A DNA stretch of 36,481 nucleotides from positions 1-36,481 of the forward strand of contig JAQBNI010000115.1 of assembly GCA_028288625.1 (NCBI GenBank), given 5' to 3'. This document shows positions 14,819 to 23,326 of this stretch, in pieces. Under the pieces are notes generated by a model. It was not told the DNA's origin. It saw nothing but the letters and a program-made list of their open reading frames with translations, and made no database searches. This stretch comes from Bacteroidota bacterium (GTDB lineage Bacteria > Bacteroidota > Bacteroidia > Chitinophagales > JADIYW01). Position numbers and translations under genes: made by a program. Within the stretch, counting starts at the first letter, position 1. Each line of letters begins with the position of its first letter.

Positions 14819-16039
14819 CTATTTATTTTTTCTCCCCGGATAATCATACGAAATATTCAGATCCATAGAGATCATATGCATCTGCATGTGGTCCGAGCGG
14901 TAAAAGAACGCATAACGGAAAAGTATATGGTCGAACGATAATTTCTTCTGTAGTTTCCCCATAGGAGAGAACTTCAAATCTACTCCGGCTTTATAATTAT
15001 TAAAGCGCGACAAATCATAGTCGCACGTATAAAAAGTTTCTGTTGGAGAATGTTCTTTATAAGGTGCAAAGTATTTAGATGCAGACTGATGATAAAATCT
15101 GAAAAATGAAGAGACGGTGATCAACGGGCTGATCTTCACAGCGCCTTCCGCTTCTATTGCATTTCCAACGACTCCAAAATTATCGATATAAAATGAATAT
15201 TCACTTTTAAGAATAAACCGCTTTCCTAAAAACGAATTTAATTTTATTCCCAACGGAAATTTAAAACGTTGCTTAGGCAAATTTTCTACACGTTCCGAAT
15301 TGTCATTAAAATATACGCGATGAAATGGCGTCGCGAGAATTCCCTTTTGATAAATGAACCCGGGAAAAACTCCCAGGATCATCTTTTTTGAAAGTACTTG
15401 CGTAAAGCCGGCATCGAGTGCATAAGTATTTCTGCGATAGGTATCAAACCAATCTTTATAACGCAATTCAACGGGATAAACCAGTTTTACAGGATGTCCC
15501 ACATCTCTTTTTAAACGTCCCCAGCGCAGATCGTCAAAGCTTCCTGAAAATCCGATTTGATAAGTGCGCATTTTTGAAGGCTCAACATATTGTATGGAAG
15601 CAGAAACAGGCAAAGCAAGATAATCGGATTCCATCGCTACGCCGGTTGCGATACCCAATGTGAGATCTGTTTTTTTCAGCTTACGCTGATAACTGCCGTC
15701 GAATTGAAAATGCGTGTCGACAAGTGAAGCAGAAGAAATTTCATGGTCTATATTATCGGTGGATGCAGAGCTGATCACATCCATGCCGATTTGGAGTGCG
15801 AATGTGTTGAGTTTATTCTGATGCGCAATTTTTAAATGTGGTGCGTATACGTTTAATTTTTCCGTTCCTATGCCGCCTGTTACAGCTGAATGATTTCCAT
15901 TTTGGTGATAATAGGAAAGTGTGAGCTCAATTTCTGTTTTATTGAGTTTTCTTTTTTGAAAGGAACTGCTGTCAGGAATTTGTCCCTTTAAAGGATAATA
16001 AAATGCCATCAGCCCGAATATAAAATATTTCTTCAGCAT
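14819..16039 (-). CDS. DUF3570 family outer-membrane beta-barrel protein
   Basis: The 406-residue protein begins with a signal peptide (about 1-19, ending LKGQ). It consists mainly of alternating beta-strands with aromatic girdles (for example ELTLSYYHQNGNHSAVTGG and the final MHMISMDLNISYDYPG), as expected for an outer-membrane barrel of 14-16 strands. It matches DUF3570 by its TGGxGTE-like start and the DHEISSASxVD block with conserved acidic residues. The molecular function is unknown. It is the last gene of the operon thioredoxin-ApbE-DUF4266-DUF3570, starting 2 bp after the DUF4266 stop. The context suggests a channel or assembly partner for the small DUF4266 lipoprotein. The call on the family is good; the barrel strand count is an estimate. 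Confidence 0.85.
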   Translation of the reverse strand: MLKKYFIFGLMAFYYPLKGQIPDSSSFQKRKLNKTEIELTLSYYHQNGNHSAVTGGIGTEKLNVYAPHLKIAHQNKLNTFALQIGMDVISSASTDNIDHEISSASLVDTHFQFDGSYQRKLKKTDLTLGIATGVAMESDYLALPVSASIQYVEPSKMRTYQIGFSGSFDDLRWGRLKRDVGHPVKLVYPVELRYKDWFDTYRRNTYALDAGFTQVLSKKMILGVFPGFIYQKGILATPFHRVYFNDNSERVENLPKQRFKFPLGIKLNSFLGKRFILKSEYSFYIDNFGVVGNAIEAEGAVKISPLITVSSFFRFYHQSASKYFAPYKEHSPTETFYTCDYDLSRFNNYKAGVDLKFSPMGKLQKKLSFDHILFRYAFFYRSDHMQMHMISMDLNISYDYPGRKNK

Positions 16040-16041
16040 AA

Positions 16042-16260
16042 TTAATTACAGCCGCATCCGCCTGATTTTGTTGCACCTCCGGGCGGTGTAGCGCCTTCGC
16101 GGATATCCTGCACGTGTTCTTCATATCTTTCTGCATTGTTCTTTCCCATTTGCATTTCCGGATCATTCAGGTATACCCGTTGGTATGGTTTTACGGTTTG
16201 GCAACTGCATATAAACAAGAGCGTAAAACATAATAGGAAGTAAAATTTAAAAAGTTGCAT
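16042..16260 (-). CDS. DUF4266 small lipoprotein ending in Cys-Gly-Cys-Asn
   Basis: The 72-residue precursor has a lipoprotein signal (LLFICSC, lipidated Cys20), giving a mature chain of about 53 residues. It has the DUF4266 pattern: KPYQRVYL, an acidic middle (MGKNNAERYEEHVQ), then DIREGATPPGGATKSGG and a terminal GCGCN. The Gly/Thr-rich region and two Cys at the extreme C-terminus are unusual for a structural lipoprotein and suggest a metal- or cofactor-binding or modified tail. The GGAT-K-S stretch loosely resembles the (S/T)GAT-x-(S/T) flavinylation motif used by ApbE, but the first Ser/Thr is missing. The start overlaps the apbE end by 14 bp and the stop is 2 bp before DUF3570, so translation is probably coupled. 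Function unknown. Confidence 0.85.
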   Translation of the reverse strand: MQLFKFYFLLCFTLLFICSCQTVKPYQRVYLNDPEMQMGKNNAERYEEHVQDIREGATPPGGATKSGGCGCN

Positions 16261-17176
16261 TTTCTAAATTTATATGATCAGATAAAAATACTTTATTTTC
16301 TGCATTAATAATGATAGCGTGTGTTTCGGGTAGCTGGTTAATAAAATGCAAGCCTACTTCAATACCCATCACATATACTGCGGTCGCAAGCGCATCGCAA
16401 AGTTCAGCGGAAGGATGAATTATGCTCACACTTTTTATTCCTGTTAACGGCAAGCCTGTTTTAGGATGAATTGTATGAGAATATCTGATTCCACCTTTCA
16501 TAAAATATTGTACATAATCTCCTGAAGTAGCTACTGCGCCATTTAATATGGGAATGGAAAACAGTAATTCTTCTTTATTATCGGGATTTGCGATACCAAT
16601 CTTCCATTGGCTGCCGTCTGCATGTTTTCCAAATACAGCGAGGTCTCCGCTTGCATTTACTGCACCTCCGTAAACATTCTTTTCCTGCCATAATTTCCTG
16701 ACACGATCTGCGGCATATCCTTTCCCGATTGCAGCAAAGCTTATTCGCATTCCTTTCTTCTTAAGAAAAACTTTATTGCCATTCAATAATTCTAATTCAT
16801 TAAATCCAATGATCTTTAGTGTATCGCGTATTTTTTTGTGATCCGGAAAATTAAAATTATTGTTTTTAAAATTGTACAATTTCTTTAAGGGACTTACCGT
16901 AATATCAAATGAACCTTGCGTGATCTTTGAAATGTGCTGCGCTCTTTTTATCAATTGAAAAACTTCGTCAGGAACTTCAACAGGCTGGATGCCGGCATTA
17001 GCATTTATTAAAGAAGTGATGGAAGTATTCGAAAATTCCGTTAATAGAGTTTCAATTCTTTTTATTTCTAAGACTCCTTCATTCAATAAATTTTCTGCTT
17101 GAGATGGATCTTTATGAACTACAATAAGTTCAAATAATGAACCCATTAATTTCAGGCTGATCTTGTGTTCAGTCAT
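16247..17176 (-). CDS. apbE: ApbE-family FAD:protein FMN transferase
   Basis: ApbE enzymes attach FMN from FAD to Ser/Thr of target proteins in a Mg2+-dependent reaction. The 309-residue protein shows the family blocks: FDITVSPLKKLYN, FAAIGKGYAADRV, NASGDLAVFG, ATSGDYVQYF with SHTIHPKTGLPL, and CDALATAVYVMG, whose Asp is the expected metal ligand. Unlike many ApbE proteins it has no visible signal peptide or lipobox at the N-terminus (MTEHKISLKLMGSLFEL), so it may act in the cytoplasm. The start overlaps the thioredoxin gene by 8 bp and the end overlaps the DUF4266 gene by 14 bp. No classical flavinylated protein (RnfG, NqrC, FMN-bind domain) is encoded nearby. The family is certain; the target is unknown. 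Confidence 0.92.
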   Translation of the reverse strand: MTEHKISLKLMGSLFELIVVHKDPSQAENLLNEGVLEIKRIETLLTEFSNTSITSLINANAGIQPVEVPDEVFQLIKRAQHISKITQGSFDITVSPLKKLYNFKNNNFNFPDHKKIRDTLKIIGFNELELLNGNKVFLKKKGMRISFAAIGKGYAADRVRKLWQEKNVYGGAVNASGDLAVFGKHADGSQWKIGIANPDNKEELLFSIPILNGAVATSGDYVQYFMKGGIRYSHTIHPKTGLPLTGIKSVSIIHPSAELCDALATAVYVMGIEVGLHFINQLPETHAIIINAENKVFLSDHINLENATF

Positions 17177-17615
17177 TTGTTTTTAGGGACTGCAGTGCTT
17201 TTTTCATCTTATCAATAAATTGATGTGCAGTTTCCTGCCTGTATGAAAGCGGTATGATCTTATTATTTGGTGCGATCAGCAACAAAGTAGGAAACACTCC
17301 ATTCGGATTGTATCGTTCTGCCAAAGCTTCGTTTTGAGCTACTAAACCTAGCGGCTGTTTTTTCCGTTGCGGAAAATCAGCATTCAGGTAAAAGACATTC
17401 GAATTTATAAAAGATTGAAAGTCCGGATTCATTAAAATTTGTTTATCAAACCGGATACAGTTTGCACACCAGTCCGATCCGGAAAATACCATAAAAATAT
17501 TTTTTTGTTCTGTTGAAGCGCGTTGGAAAATGCTGTCTTTGTCAATAAAATCTTGCGCAACCAAACCATTACAAAAGCATACTCCGGTTATAAATAAGAG
17601 CGTAAATCTGTTCAT
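17169..17615 (-). CDS. Exported thioredoxin-family protein
   Basis: The 148-residue protein has a signal peptide (about 1-20, ending LVAQ) and a thioredoxin fold with the active site WCANC (Trp49-Cys53) in FSGSDWCANCIRFDK. It also has the cis-Pro region in NGVFPTLLLI. The long SGSDWC lead-in and the DKQILMNPDF helix are typical of the Thioredoxin_7/DsbD-gamma-like periplasmic group. It probably keeps the Cys pair of a partner reduced or oxidised in the periplasm. The DUF4266 product, encoded in the same operon and ending in Cys-Gly-Cys, is an obvious candidate partner (inference). It is the first gene of the four-gene operon, with a -7-like motif at 17647-17654. Confidence 0.9.
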   Translation of the reverse strand: MNRFTLLFITGVCFCNGLVAQDFIDKDSIFQRASTEQKNIFMVFSGSDWCANCIRFDKQILMNPDFQSFINSNVFYLNADFPQRKKQPLGLVAQNEALAERYNPNGVFPTLLLIAPNNKIIPLSYRQETAHQFIDKMKKALQSLKTND

Positions 17616-17646
17616 TTTTTAATTCGGGTAATAAAATTCAGTTATT

Positions 17647-17654
17647 CAAATTTA
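17647..17654 (-). promoter_or_regulatory. -7 promoter motif of the thioredoxin-ApbE operon
   Basis: Read on the minus strand this is TAAATTTG, an exact TAnnTTTG match 31 bp before the ATG at 17615. A clear -33 element is not seen at the expected spacing. The 294-bp divergent gap 17616-17909 also holds the mraZ control region. Confidence 0.45.
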
Positions 17655-17786
17655 ATAATTGATTCAATTCTTTTGTGAAAACTCCAAAACAAACAATACT
17701 ATAAACATAGTGTATAACCATATGTGCATTCAAAACCCCAATAAACATTGACATCTCAAACTGCTTTCAACATTTAATAAACATCT

Positions 17787-17858
17787 AAAGTGGAGATATA
17801 CACAACTTTTGAGTTATTAACAAATAAATTAACGGTAAAAAGTGGTAGAAAGTGGGAA
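17787..17858 (+). promoter_or_regulatory. Putative MraZ operator upstream of mraZ
   Basis: Two tandem 10-bp boxes, AAAGTGGTAG and AAAGTGGGAA (17839-17858), lie 51 bp before the mraZ ATG. A third AAAGTGGAGA lies 52 bp further upstream (17787-17796). MraZ is known to bind direct repeats with a 10-bp period and a TGGG or AAAGTG core before its own operon in E. coli and Mollicutes. The match in core, period and position supports autoregulation of the dcw cluster. Confidence 0.65.
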
Positions 17859-17876
17859 TTTGTGTAACTTTTGTGT

Positions 17877-17884
17877 TATTTTTG
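17877..17884 (+). promoter_or_regulatory. Candidate -7 element of the dcw operon
   Basis: TATTTTTG fits TAnnTTTG, 25 bp before the mraZ ATG and just downstream of the MraZ boxes. An alternative, TAACTTTTG (17865-17873), has one extra base. The two cannot be separated from sequence alone. Confidence 0.4.
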
Positions 17885-17909
17885 GACTAATAAATTTTTT
17901 AAGGGGAAC

Positions 17910-18365
17910 ATGACAGCATTAACAGGACAATATGAGGTAAAAGTAGACGGCAAAGGTCGCTTGCGATTACCGTCCGATTTGCTCCGCCAAATCCCCGAAG
18001 ACACGCGTTCAAAATATGTATTAAACAAGGGTTTGGATAACTGTCTCCGGCTGTACCCGATCATACAATGGAATAATATCACGCAGGAATTAAATAAGCT
18101 GAGTTATTTCCAATCCAGGGAAAGAGAATTTCTTCGTTTTTTTTACCAGGCTGCCACCCAGGTGGAACTGGACAATAACGACCGGGTATTAATTCCAAAG
18201 AGATTAACGGAAGCGACGAGCATAAAAGATGAAGTAGTGATTTTGGCTTTTCACGATGTCATAGAAATATGGAGCAGCGAAATATATTATAAGAATGTGA
18301 AGGAGCCGGACAACTTCGCTCAAATGGCTGATGATATCTGGGCGAAATTAAACGGGAACAAATAG
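17910..18365 (+). CDS. mraZ: Transcriptional regulator MraZ
   Basis: MraZ is a dodecameric AbrB/SpoVT-fold DNA-binding repressor of the division/cell-wall operon. The 151-residue product carries two SpoVT-AbrB-like halves: QYEVKVDGKGRLRLPSDL near the N-terminus and VELDNNDRVLIPKRLTE in the second half. The ATG at 17910 is preferred over an in-frame start further upstream because it gives the standard N-terminus (MTALTGQYEV) and is preceded by a purine-rich AAGGGG. It opens the dcw cluster, with rsmH 22 bp later, and AAAGTGG boxes lie upstream. The identification is secure. Confidence 0.95.
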   Translation: MTALTGQYEVKVDGKGRLRLPSDLLRQIPEDTRSKYVLNKGLDNCLRLYPIIQWNNITQELNKLSYFQSREREFLRFFYQAATQVELDNNDRVLIPKRLTEATSIKDEVVILAFHDVIEIWSSEIYYKNVKEPDNFAQMADDIWAKLNGNK

Positions 18366-18387
18366 TTCTATAAAAAGGGAAAAAAAG

Positions 18388-19281
18388 ATGTATCACATCC
18401 CTGTAATGCTGGATGAATGTATAGATGGTTTGCAGATTAAGGCGGATGGTATTTATGTCGATGTGACTTTTGGCGGAGGCGGGCACTCAAAAAAAATTCT
18501 GGAGCGTTTAGGAGAGAAGGGAAAATTGCTGGCATTTGATGTCGATAAGGATGCAGCAAAAAATAAAATTGATGATCCGCGCTTCATTTTAATACAAGCG
18601 AATTACAGACACCTAAAACGATTTTTAAAATTGCACGGAGTAACAAGCGTTAACGGCATACTGGCAGACTTTGGCATATCATCATACCAGATCGATGAGC
18701 CTTCCAGGGGATTCGCTACCCGCTTCGACGCACCACTTGACATGAGGATGGATGTTACGCAGCCGGTCAGTGCAAAAGATGTCGTCAATAATTATTCTTC
18801 AGAACAGCTTCAGAATATTTTAGGCTTTTACGGTGAAGTTTCTAATGCCAAAACATTAGCAAATAAAATCATCGAACAAAGAGCAGTAAGTCCGATTGAA
18901 ACAACAAAGGACCTGGTAGAAGTATGTAAAATGGTGGCTAAGGGAATAGAAGTGAAATATCTCTCCCAGGTTTTCCAGGCAATAAGAATTGATGTGAATG
19001 ATGAACTGAATGCAATCAAAGATTTTCTCAAACAAAGTATGGAAGTATTGGATGAAGGCGGGCGGTTAGTGATCATGAGTTACCATTCACTGGAAGACAG
19101 GCTCACAAAAAATTTCATGAAGTATGGAGTATTCGATGCGGAACCGGAAAAAGATCTCTATGGAAATTTTGAACACCACCTGAAAGTAATCACAAAAAAA
19201 CCAATTGAAGCAAGCAGGGAAGAACTGAAAAAAAATCCGCGGGCGAGAAGTGCAAAGTTGCGCATTGCGGAAAAAGTATAA
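18388..19281 (+). CDS. rsmH: 16S rRNA (cytosine-1402-N4)-methyltransferase
   Basis: RsmH (MraW) uses S-adenosylmethionine to methylate N4 of C1402 in the 16S rRNA P site. At 297 residues it has the family length. It begins HIPVMLDECIDGL, and the SAM site is YVDVTFGGGGHSKKIL. Other signatures are GILADFGISSYQID with RGFATRFDAPLDMRMD, VNDELNAIKDFL and the C-terminal SYHSLEDRLTKNF. It lies between mraZ (22 bp) and the FtsL-like gene (9 bp), in the normal dcw order. Confidence 0.96.
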   Translation: MYHIPVMLDECIDGLQIKADGIYVDVTFGGGGHSKKILERLGEKGKLLAFDVDKDAAKNKIDDPRFILIQANYRHLKRFLKLHGVTSVNGILADFGISSYQIDEPSRGFATRFDAPLDMRMDVTQPVSAKDVVNNYSSEQLQNILGFYGEVSNAKTLANKIIEQRAVSPIETTKDLVEVCKMVAKGIEVKYLSQVFQAIRIDVNDELNAIKDFLKQSMEVLDEGGRLVIMSYHSLEDRLTKNFMKYGVFDAEPEKDLYGNFEHHLKVITKKPIEASREELKKNPRARSAKLRIAEKV

Positions 19282-19290
19282 GAATAGAAA

Positions 19291-19689
19291 ATGATAACGG
19301 AAGAAGAAATAATCATCGAAGCGCCCGAAGCAAAACAGCAAAACCGCGTACAGCGGATCATCGAAAGCATGCTGCACCTGTTCGGTATCGACGATTTTAT
19401 TTCGTATGCACAGGTCATACACAATTTTTTATTCGTTGTCGCAATAGTGTTTGTCGGTGTACTGGAAATATTCAACACGCATTTAGCAGTTCGCTTAAAC
19501 CGCAGCATTACAAAGAAACAGGAGACGATAAAAGAATTGCGGTGGGAGTACATGACAGTTAAAACAGACATGAACCAGAAAAGCAAGCAGTCGGTATTGC
19601 AGCAGGTACTGGAGCCGTATGGACTGAAATCATTGCAGGAGCCGCCGAAAAAAATAGAAGTAAAAAAAGGAGTGCTGAGTAACGAATGA
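19291..19689 (+). CDS. ftsL: FtsL-like divisome protein (FtsL_2 type)
   Basis: This 132-residue bitopic protein has a cytoplasmic N-terminus of ~42 residues rich in Glu/Gln. A single membrane helix (about 43-63, IHNFLFVVAIVFVGVLEIF) follows, then a periplasmic helical segment (NRSITKKQETIKELRWEYMTVKTD) of the coiled-coil type that pairs with FtsB/DivIC in the FtsQLB complex. The C-terminal QQVLEPYGLKSLQEPPKKIEV is typical of Bacteroidota FtsL_2 proteins. Sequence identity to E. coli FtsL is expected to be very low, so the call rests on size, topology and position between rsmH (9 bp) and ftsI (38 bp). Confidence 0.85.
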   Translation: MITEEEIIIEAPEAKQQNRVQRIIESMLHLFGIDDFISYAQVIHNFLFVVAIVFVGVLEIFNTHLAVRLNRSITKKQETIKELRWEYMTVKTDMNQKSKQSVLQQVLEPYGLKSLQEPPKKIEVKKGVLSNE

Positions 19690-19727
19690 AAAAAATATAA
19701 ACCATAAAACTTTTTATTACCCAACAA

Positions 19728-21830
19728 ATGAATATTAAATCCAACATCCTTTTTCGCATTTACTTTATCGGCGCTTTGTGCTGCATATTCGGTATCGCGG
19801 TGTTGAGTAAGGCATATACCATTCAAACATATAAGCACGGATACTGGAGATCTCTCGCGGATAGTTTAACCACTTCTATATTTGAAATTCCTGCAGAGCG
19901 CGGAAATATTTATTCAGCCGATGATAAATTATTAGCTACATCTGTTCCATTCTTTGAGTTGCATATTGACTTTGCGTCGAAAGCGATGACGAATGAAGTT
20001 TTTAAGCGCAATGCTGATTCGTTAGCATATTATATGTGGAAATATTTTCACCAGGGTTCTATAGAAGGATATAAGCATCAGCTGATCATTGCACGTAGTC
20101 AGCGGAAGCGTTATTTCCCGTTATGCAGCAATGCGGATTATTCTTTATTAAAACAAATTAAAGACTGGCCTTTATTCCGGGAAGGAAAATTCAAAGGCGG
20201 CCTCATCATAGAAACACACCAGGAAAGAAGAAATCCTTACGGCAACCTTGCGCAGCGTACGATCGGCTTGATCCGCGAGAATGCGCAGGATATCGGTTTG
20301 GAAGAAGCATCCGATTCTTTGTTGAGCGGCATACAGGGAAAAATGCTGAAGCAAAAAATTGCAGGAGGTGAATGGATCCCGATAAAAACAACAGGAGAGA
20401 TCGAGCCGAAAAACGGTTATGATATTATTACAACTATAGATCTTGGCTTGCAGGATATCGCAGAGTCCACATTATTGCAGCAGGTGACGGAGTCACAGGC
20501 AGAATTTGGCTGCGCTGTTTTAATGGAGGTGAAAACCGGGGCTATTAAAGCAATTGCGAACCTGGGAAAAAATACGGACGGAACTTACTCGGAGAAATAC
20601 AATTATGCATTGAGTTTGCGCAACGAGCCGGGATCCGTTTTTAAAGTGGCAAGTTATCTTGCATTGTTTGATGACGGATTTATTACGCCGTTGGATTCTA
20701 TAAATTCAAATCATGCAAGTGCAAACTTCGGGGGCGTTAACCTGACTGATGACGGTCACAATACTCAATGGACTTTTCTTACCCCGGGAAAAGCATTAGC
20801 CATTTCATCCAATGTAGCAGTTGCAAAATGGATCACGCAGTATTATAACAATGACCGTGAAAAATTTTATGCAAAATTGCAGCAGTTTGGATTAACATCT
20901 ACAACGCACATCGATCTGAAAGGAGAAGTGGCTCCAAAGATCAGCAAACCGGAAAAATGGAGTTTCTTATCGCTTCCATGGATGGCGCACGGTTATGAAT
21001 TGACAATTACACCACTTCAGATCCTCGCATTTTATAATGCCATTGCAAATAATGGTGTGAGAGTGAAGCCATACCTGGTACAAAAAGTTTTGGATAATGG
21101 TAAAGTAATTCGTGAATATAAACCTGAAGGAAGTACGCAGCCCATCTGCAAACTGCAGGCTGCGCAATGGGCTAAAGAAATTATGCTTCGGGTTGTAGAA
21201 GATCCTAATGGCACAGCGCGAAAGATCTTTACACCGAATTATCGCATTGCAGGAAAGACAGGTACTGCAAAAATGGCATTGCCAACGGGAGGATATTCTA
21301 ATAAAAATCTTTCTTCGTTCGTAGGATTTTTTCCTGCGGATGATCCGCTCTATTCATGCATTGTAGTTGTTGGCGGACCACAAGGCATATTTACTACAGG
21401 CGGCGCTATCTCTGCACCGATATTTAAAATCATGGCGGATAAGATCATTACCTCCAATATTTCGAGAAATAAATCTATAGATAAAGATTCAACGCTGGTG
21501 AATAAACCGGTTCCTTTTATTGTTGGTGCAACATCTGCCATTAACGAGATCAATAAAAAATTCAACATAAAATTTGATTTCAAAGAAGACTGGAATTATG
21601 CATTTGTAAGAAGCGACAGTACAAGAAAAATTGGAATAGGAAGAATAGATATTGCGGAAGACAGGGTGCCAAATGTAAACGGCATGCTGTTGGACGATGC
21701 GATTTATTTATTGGAGAATCGTGGTTTAAAAGTAATGTTTACTGGAAAAGGAAAAGTTGCAGGTCAATCGGTCGGACCGGGAAGCCCTGTAGTAAAAGGG
21801 AGTTCCATACTATTAATATTAAGATCATAA
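19728..21830 (+). CDS. ftsI: Septal peptidoglycan transpeptidase FtsI (PBP3) with C-terminal PASTA domain
   Basis: This class B penicillin-binding protein (700 residues) cross-links septal peptidoglycan. An N-terminal membrane helix (~10-28) is followed by the pedestal/dimerisation domain (NIYSADDKLLATSVP). The transpeptidase domain carries SVFK (catalytic Ser303, Lys306), SSN (360-362) and KTGT (510-513). Residues ~635-700 form one PASTA domain (VPNVNGMLLDDAIYLLENRG...). A PASTA tail is common in Bacteroidota and Gram-positive FtsI/PBP2x but is absent from E. coli FtsI. It lies between ftsL and murE and should act with FtsW. Confidence 0.95.
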   Translation: MNIKSNILFRIYFIGALCCIFGIAVLSKAYTIQTYKHGYWRSLADSLTTSIFEIPAERGNIYSADDKLLATSVPFFELHIDFASKAMTNEVFKRNADSLAYYMWKYFHQGSIEGYKHQLIIARSQRKRYFPLCSNADYSLLKQIKDWPLFREGKFKGGLIIETHQERRNPYGNLAQRTIGLIRENAQDIGLEEASDSLLSGIQGKMLKQKIAGGEWIPIKTTGEIEPKNGYDIITTIDLGLQDIAESTLLQQVTESQAEFGCAVLMEVKTGAIKAIANLGKNTDGTYSEKYNYALSLRNEPGSVFKVASYLALFDDGFITPLDSINSNHASANFGGVNLTDDGHNTQWTFLTPGKALAISSNVAVAKWITQYYNNDREKFYAKLQQFGLTSTTHIDLKGEVAPKISKPEKWSFLSLPWMAHGYELTITPLQILAFYNAIANNGVRVKPYLVQKVLDNGKVIREYKPEGSTQPICKLQAAQWAKEIMLRVVEDPNGTARKIFTPNYRIAGKTGTAKMALPTGGYSNKNLSSFVGFFPADDPLYSCIVVVGGPQGIFTTGGAISAPIFKIMADKIITSNISRNKSIDKDSTLVNKPVPFIVGATSAINEINKKFNIKFDFKEDWNYAFVRSDSTRKIGIGRIDIAEDRVPNVNGMLLDDAIYLLENRGLKVMFTGKGKVAGQSVGPGSPVVKGSSILLILRS

Positions 21831-21859
21831 ATAAAAAAGACGTTAGATGCGTCTGAAAA

Positions 21860-23326
21860 ATGAAAAAATTAAATCAAATATTAGAAAATGTTCAACCGGT
21901 AAAGATCGTTGGCAATGTGGAAATTGAGATCAACACATTGCAATTAGATTCGAGAAAGGTGAATAAGCAGGATATATTTTTTGCAATTAAAGGAACAGTG
22001 ACGGATGGACATACTTTTATACCAAAAGTTATTGAGCAAGGAGCAAGTGTAATTGTATGTGAAGAAATTCCGGCTGAAATAAATTTCCAGATCACCTATA
22101 TACAAGTGAAAGATGCAAGAAGAGCATCCGCGATAATCGCAAATAATTATTTTGATCATCCTTCGGAAAAATTACAACTGATCGGTGTTACCGGTACGAA
22201 CGGAAAAACATCGATTGCTACTTTATTGCATGAGATCTATACCAAGAAAAATTATAAAGCGGGTTTATTATCTACGATCGTCAATAAAATAAACCAGGAT
22301 GCAATTCCTGCAACTCATACAACACCTGATCCGATCGCGATCAACCAGCTCTTACAGCAAATGGTGGAAGAAGGCTGTGAATATGCATTTATGGAAGTGA
22401 GTTCACATGCAGCAGACCAGGACCGGATCTTTGGCTTACAATTCAAAGGTGCAATTTTTACAAACATCACTCATGATCATCTGGATTATCATAAAACTTT
22501 CCAGGATTATATCTATGCCAAGAAAAAATTATTTGATCAGTTGCCGGAAACAGCTTTTGCTCTGACGAATATTGATGATAAGCGCGGAGAAGTGATGCTG
22601 CAAAATACAAAGGCTAAAAAATATACTTATGCATTGAAAAGCCTGGGAGATTTCAGGTTTAAGATTTTAGAAAATTCATTTACAGGATTGATCGTACAAT
22701 GCGATAACCTCGATGTTCACCTGCAGATGATCGGTAGATTTAACGCTTATAATTTACTCGCTATCTACGCAACATGTGTATTGCTTGGAATGCCGAAGGA
22801 AGAAGCGCTTGCAGCGATCTCTGTTTTAAAAGGAGCGGAAGGAAGATTTGATTACATCGTTTCTGCAAATGAAAAAATAATCGGCATTGTAGATTATGCA
22901 CATACACCCGATGCATTGAAAAATGTACTGGATACGATCAACGAGATCCGTTCACACAATGAACAGGTCATTACTGTAGTAGGCTGTGGCGGTAACCGCG
23001 ATAAAGCTAAACGCCCTGATATGGCGCATATCGCCAGCGAATTATCTACGAAGGTTATTCTTACTTCTGATAATCCGCGCAATGAAATTCCCGAAGAAAT
23101 TATTAATGACATGAAAGCCGGTGTTCCGCCGCATAATTATAATAAGATGATGTCGATCACTGATAGGAAGGAAGCGATTCGCGTGGCGTGTAACCTGGCA
23201 CGAAAGAATGATATCATTTTATTAGCGGGAAAAGGTCATGAAAAATACCAGGAAATAAACAATGTAAAATATCCTTTTGATGATAAAGCAATATTGCAGG
23301 AAACATTTAAGGAATTAAATAAATAA
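21860..23326 (+). CDS. murE: UDP-MurNAc-L-Ala-D-Glu:meso-diaminopimelate ligase
   Basis: MurE adds the third residue of the peptidoglycan stem peptide, using ATP in the cytoplasm. The 488-residue protein has the N-terminal UDP-binding domain ([17 protein letters not shown]), the ATP P-loop [10 protein letters not shown] (109-118), the central [12 protein letters not shown] and [12 protein letters not shown] blocks, and the C-terminal domain with [14 protein letters not shown] at 404-407 is the motif that selects meso-diaminopimelate rather than lysine, so the wall should be of the A1gamma/DAP type. Its stop TAA overlaps the mraY ATG by one base. murF, often next in Proteobacteria, is absent here. 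Confidence 0.96.
   Translation: MKKLNQILENVQPVKIVGNVEIEINTLQLDSRKVNKQDIFFAIKGTVTDGHTFIPKVIEQGASVIVCEEIPAEINFQITYIQVKDARRASAIIANNYFDHPSEKLQLIGVTGTNGKTSIATLLHEIYTKKNYKAGLLSTIVNKINQDAIPATHTTPDPIAINQLLQQMVEEGCEYAFMEVSSHAADQDRIFGLQFKGAIFTNITHDHLDYHKTFQDYIYAKKKLFDQLPETAFALTNIDDKRGEVMLQNTKAKKYTYALKSLGDFRFKILENSFTGLIVQCDNLDVHLQMIGRFNAYNLLAIYATCVLLGMPKEEALAAISVLKGAEGRFDYIVSANEKIIGIVDYAHTPDALKNVLDTINEIRSHNEQVITVVGCGGNRDKAKRPDMAHIASELSTKVILTSDNPRNEIPEEIINDMKAGVPPHNYNKMMSITDRKEAIRVACNLARKNDIILLAGKGHEKYQEINNVKYPFDDKAILQETFKELNK

Noticed and set aside
19158-19838. Long open frame on the minus strand opposite rsmH, ftsL and the start of ftsI
   Set aside because: It crosses three genes with clear conserved products on the plus strand, and its translation is Cys/Phe/Ser-rich without a recognisable domain; it is a coding shadow.
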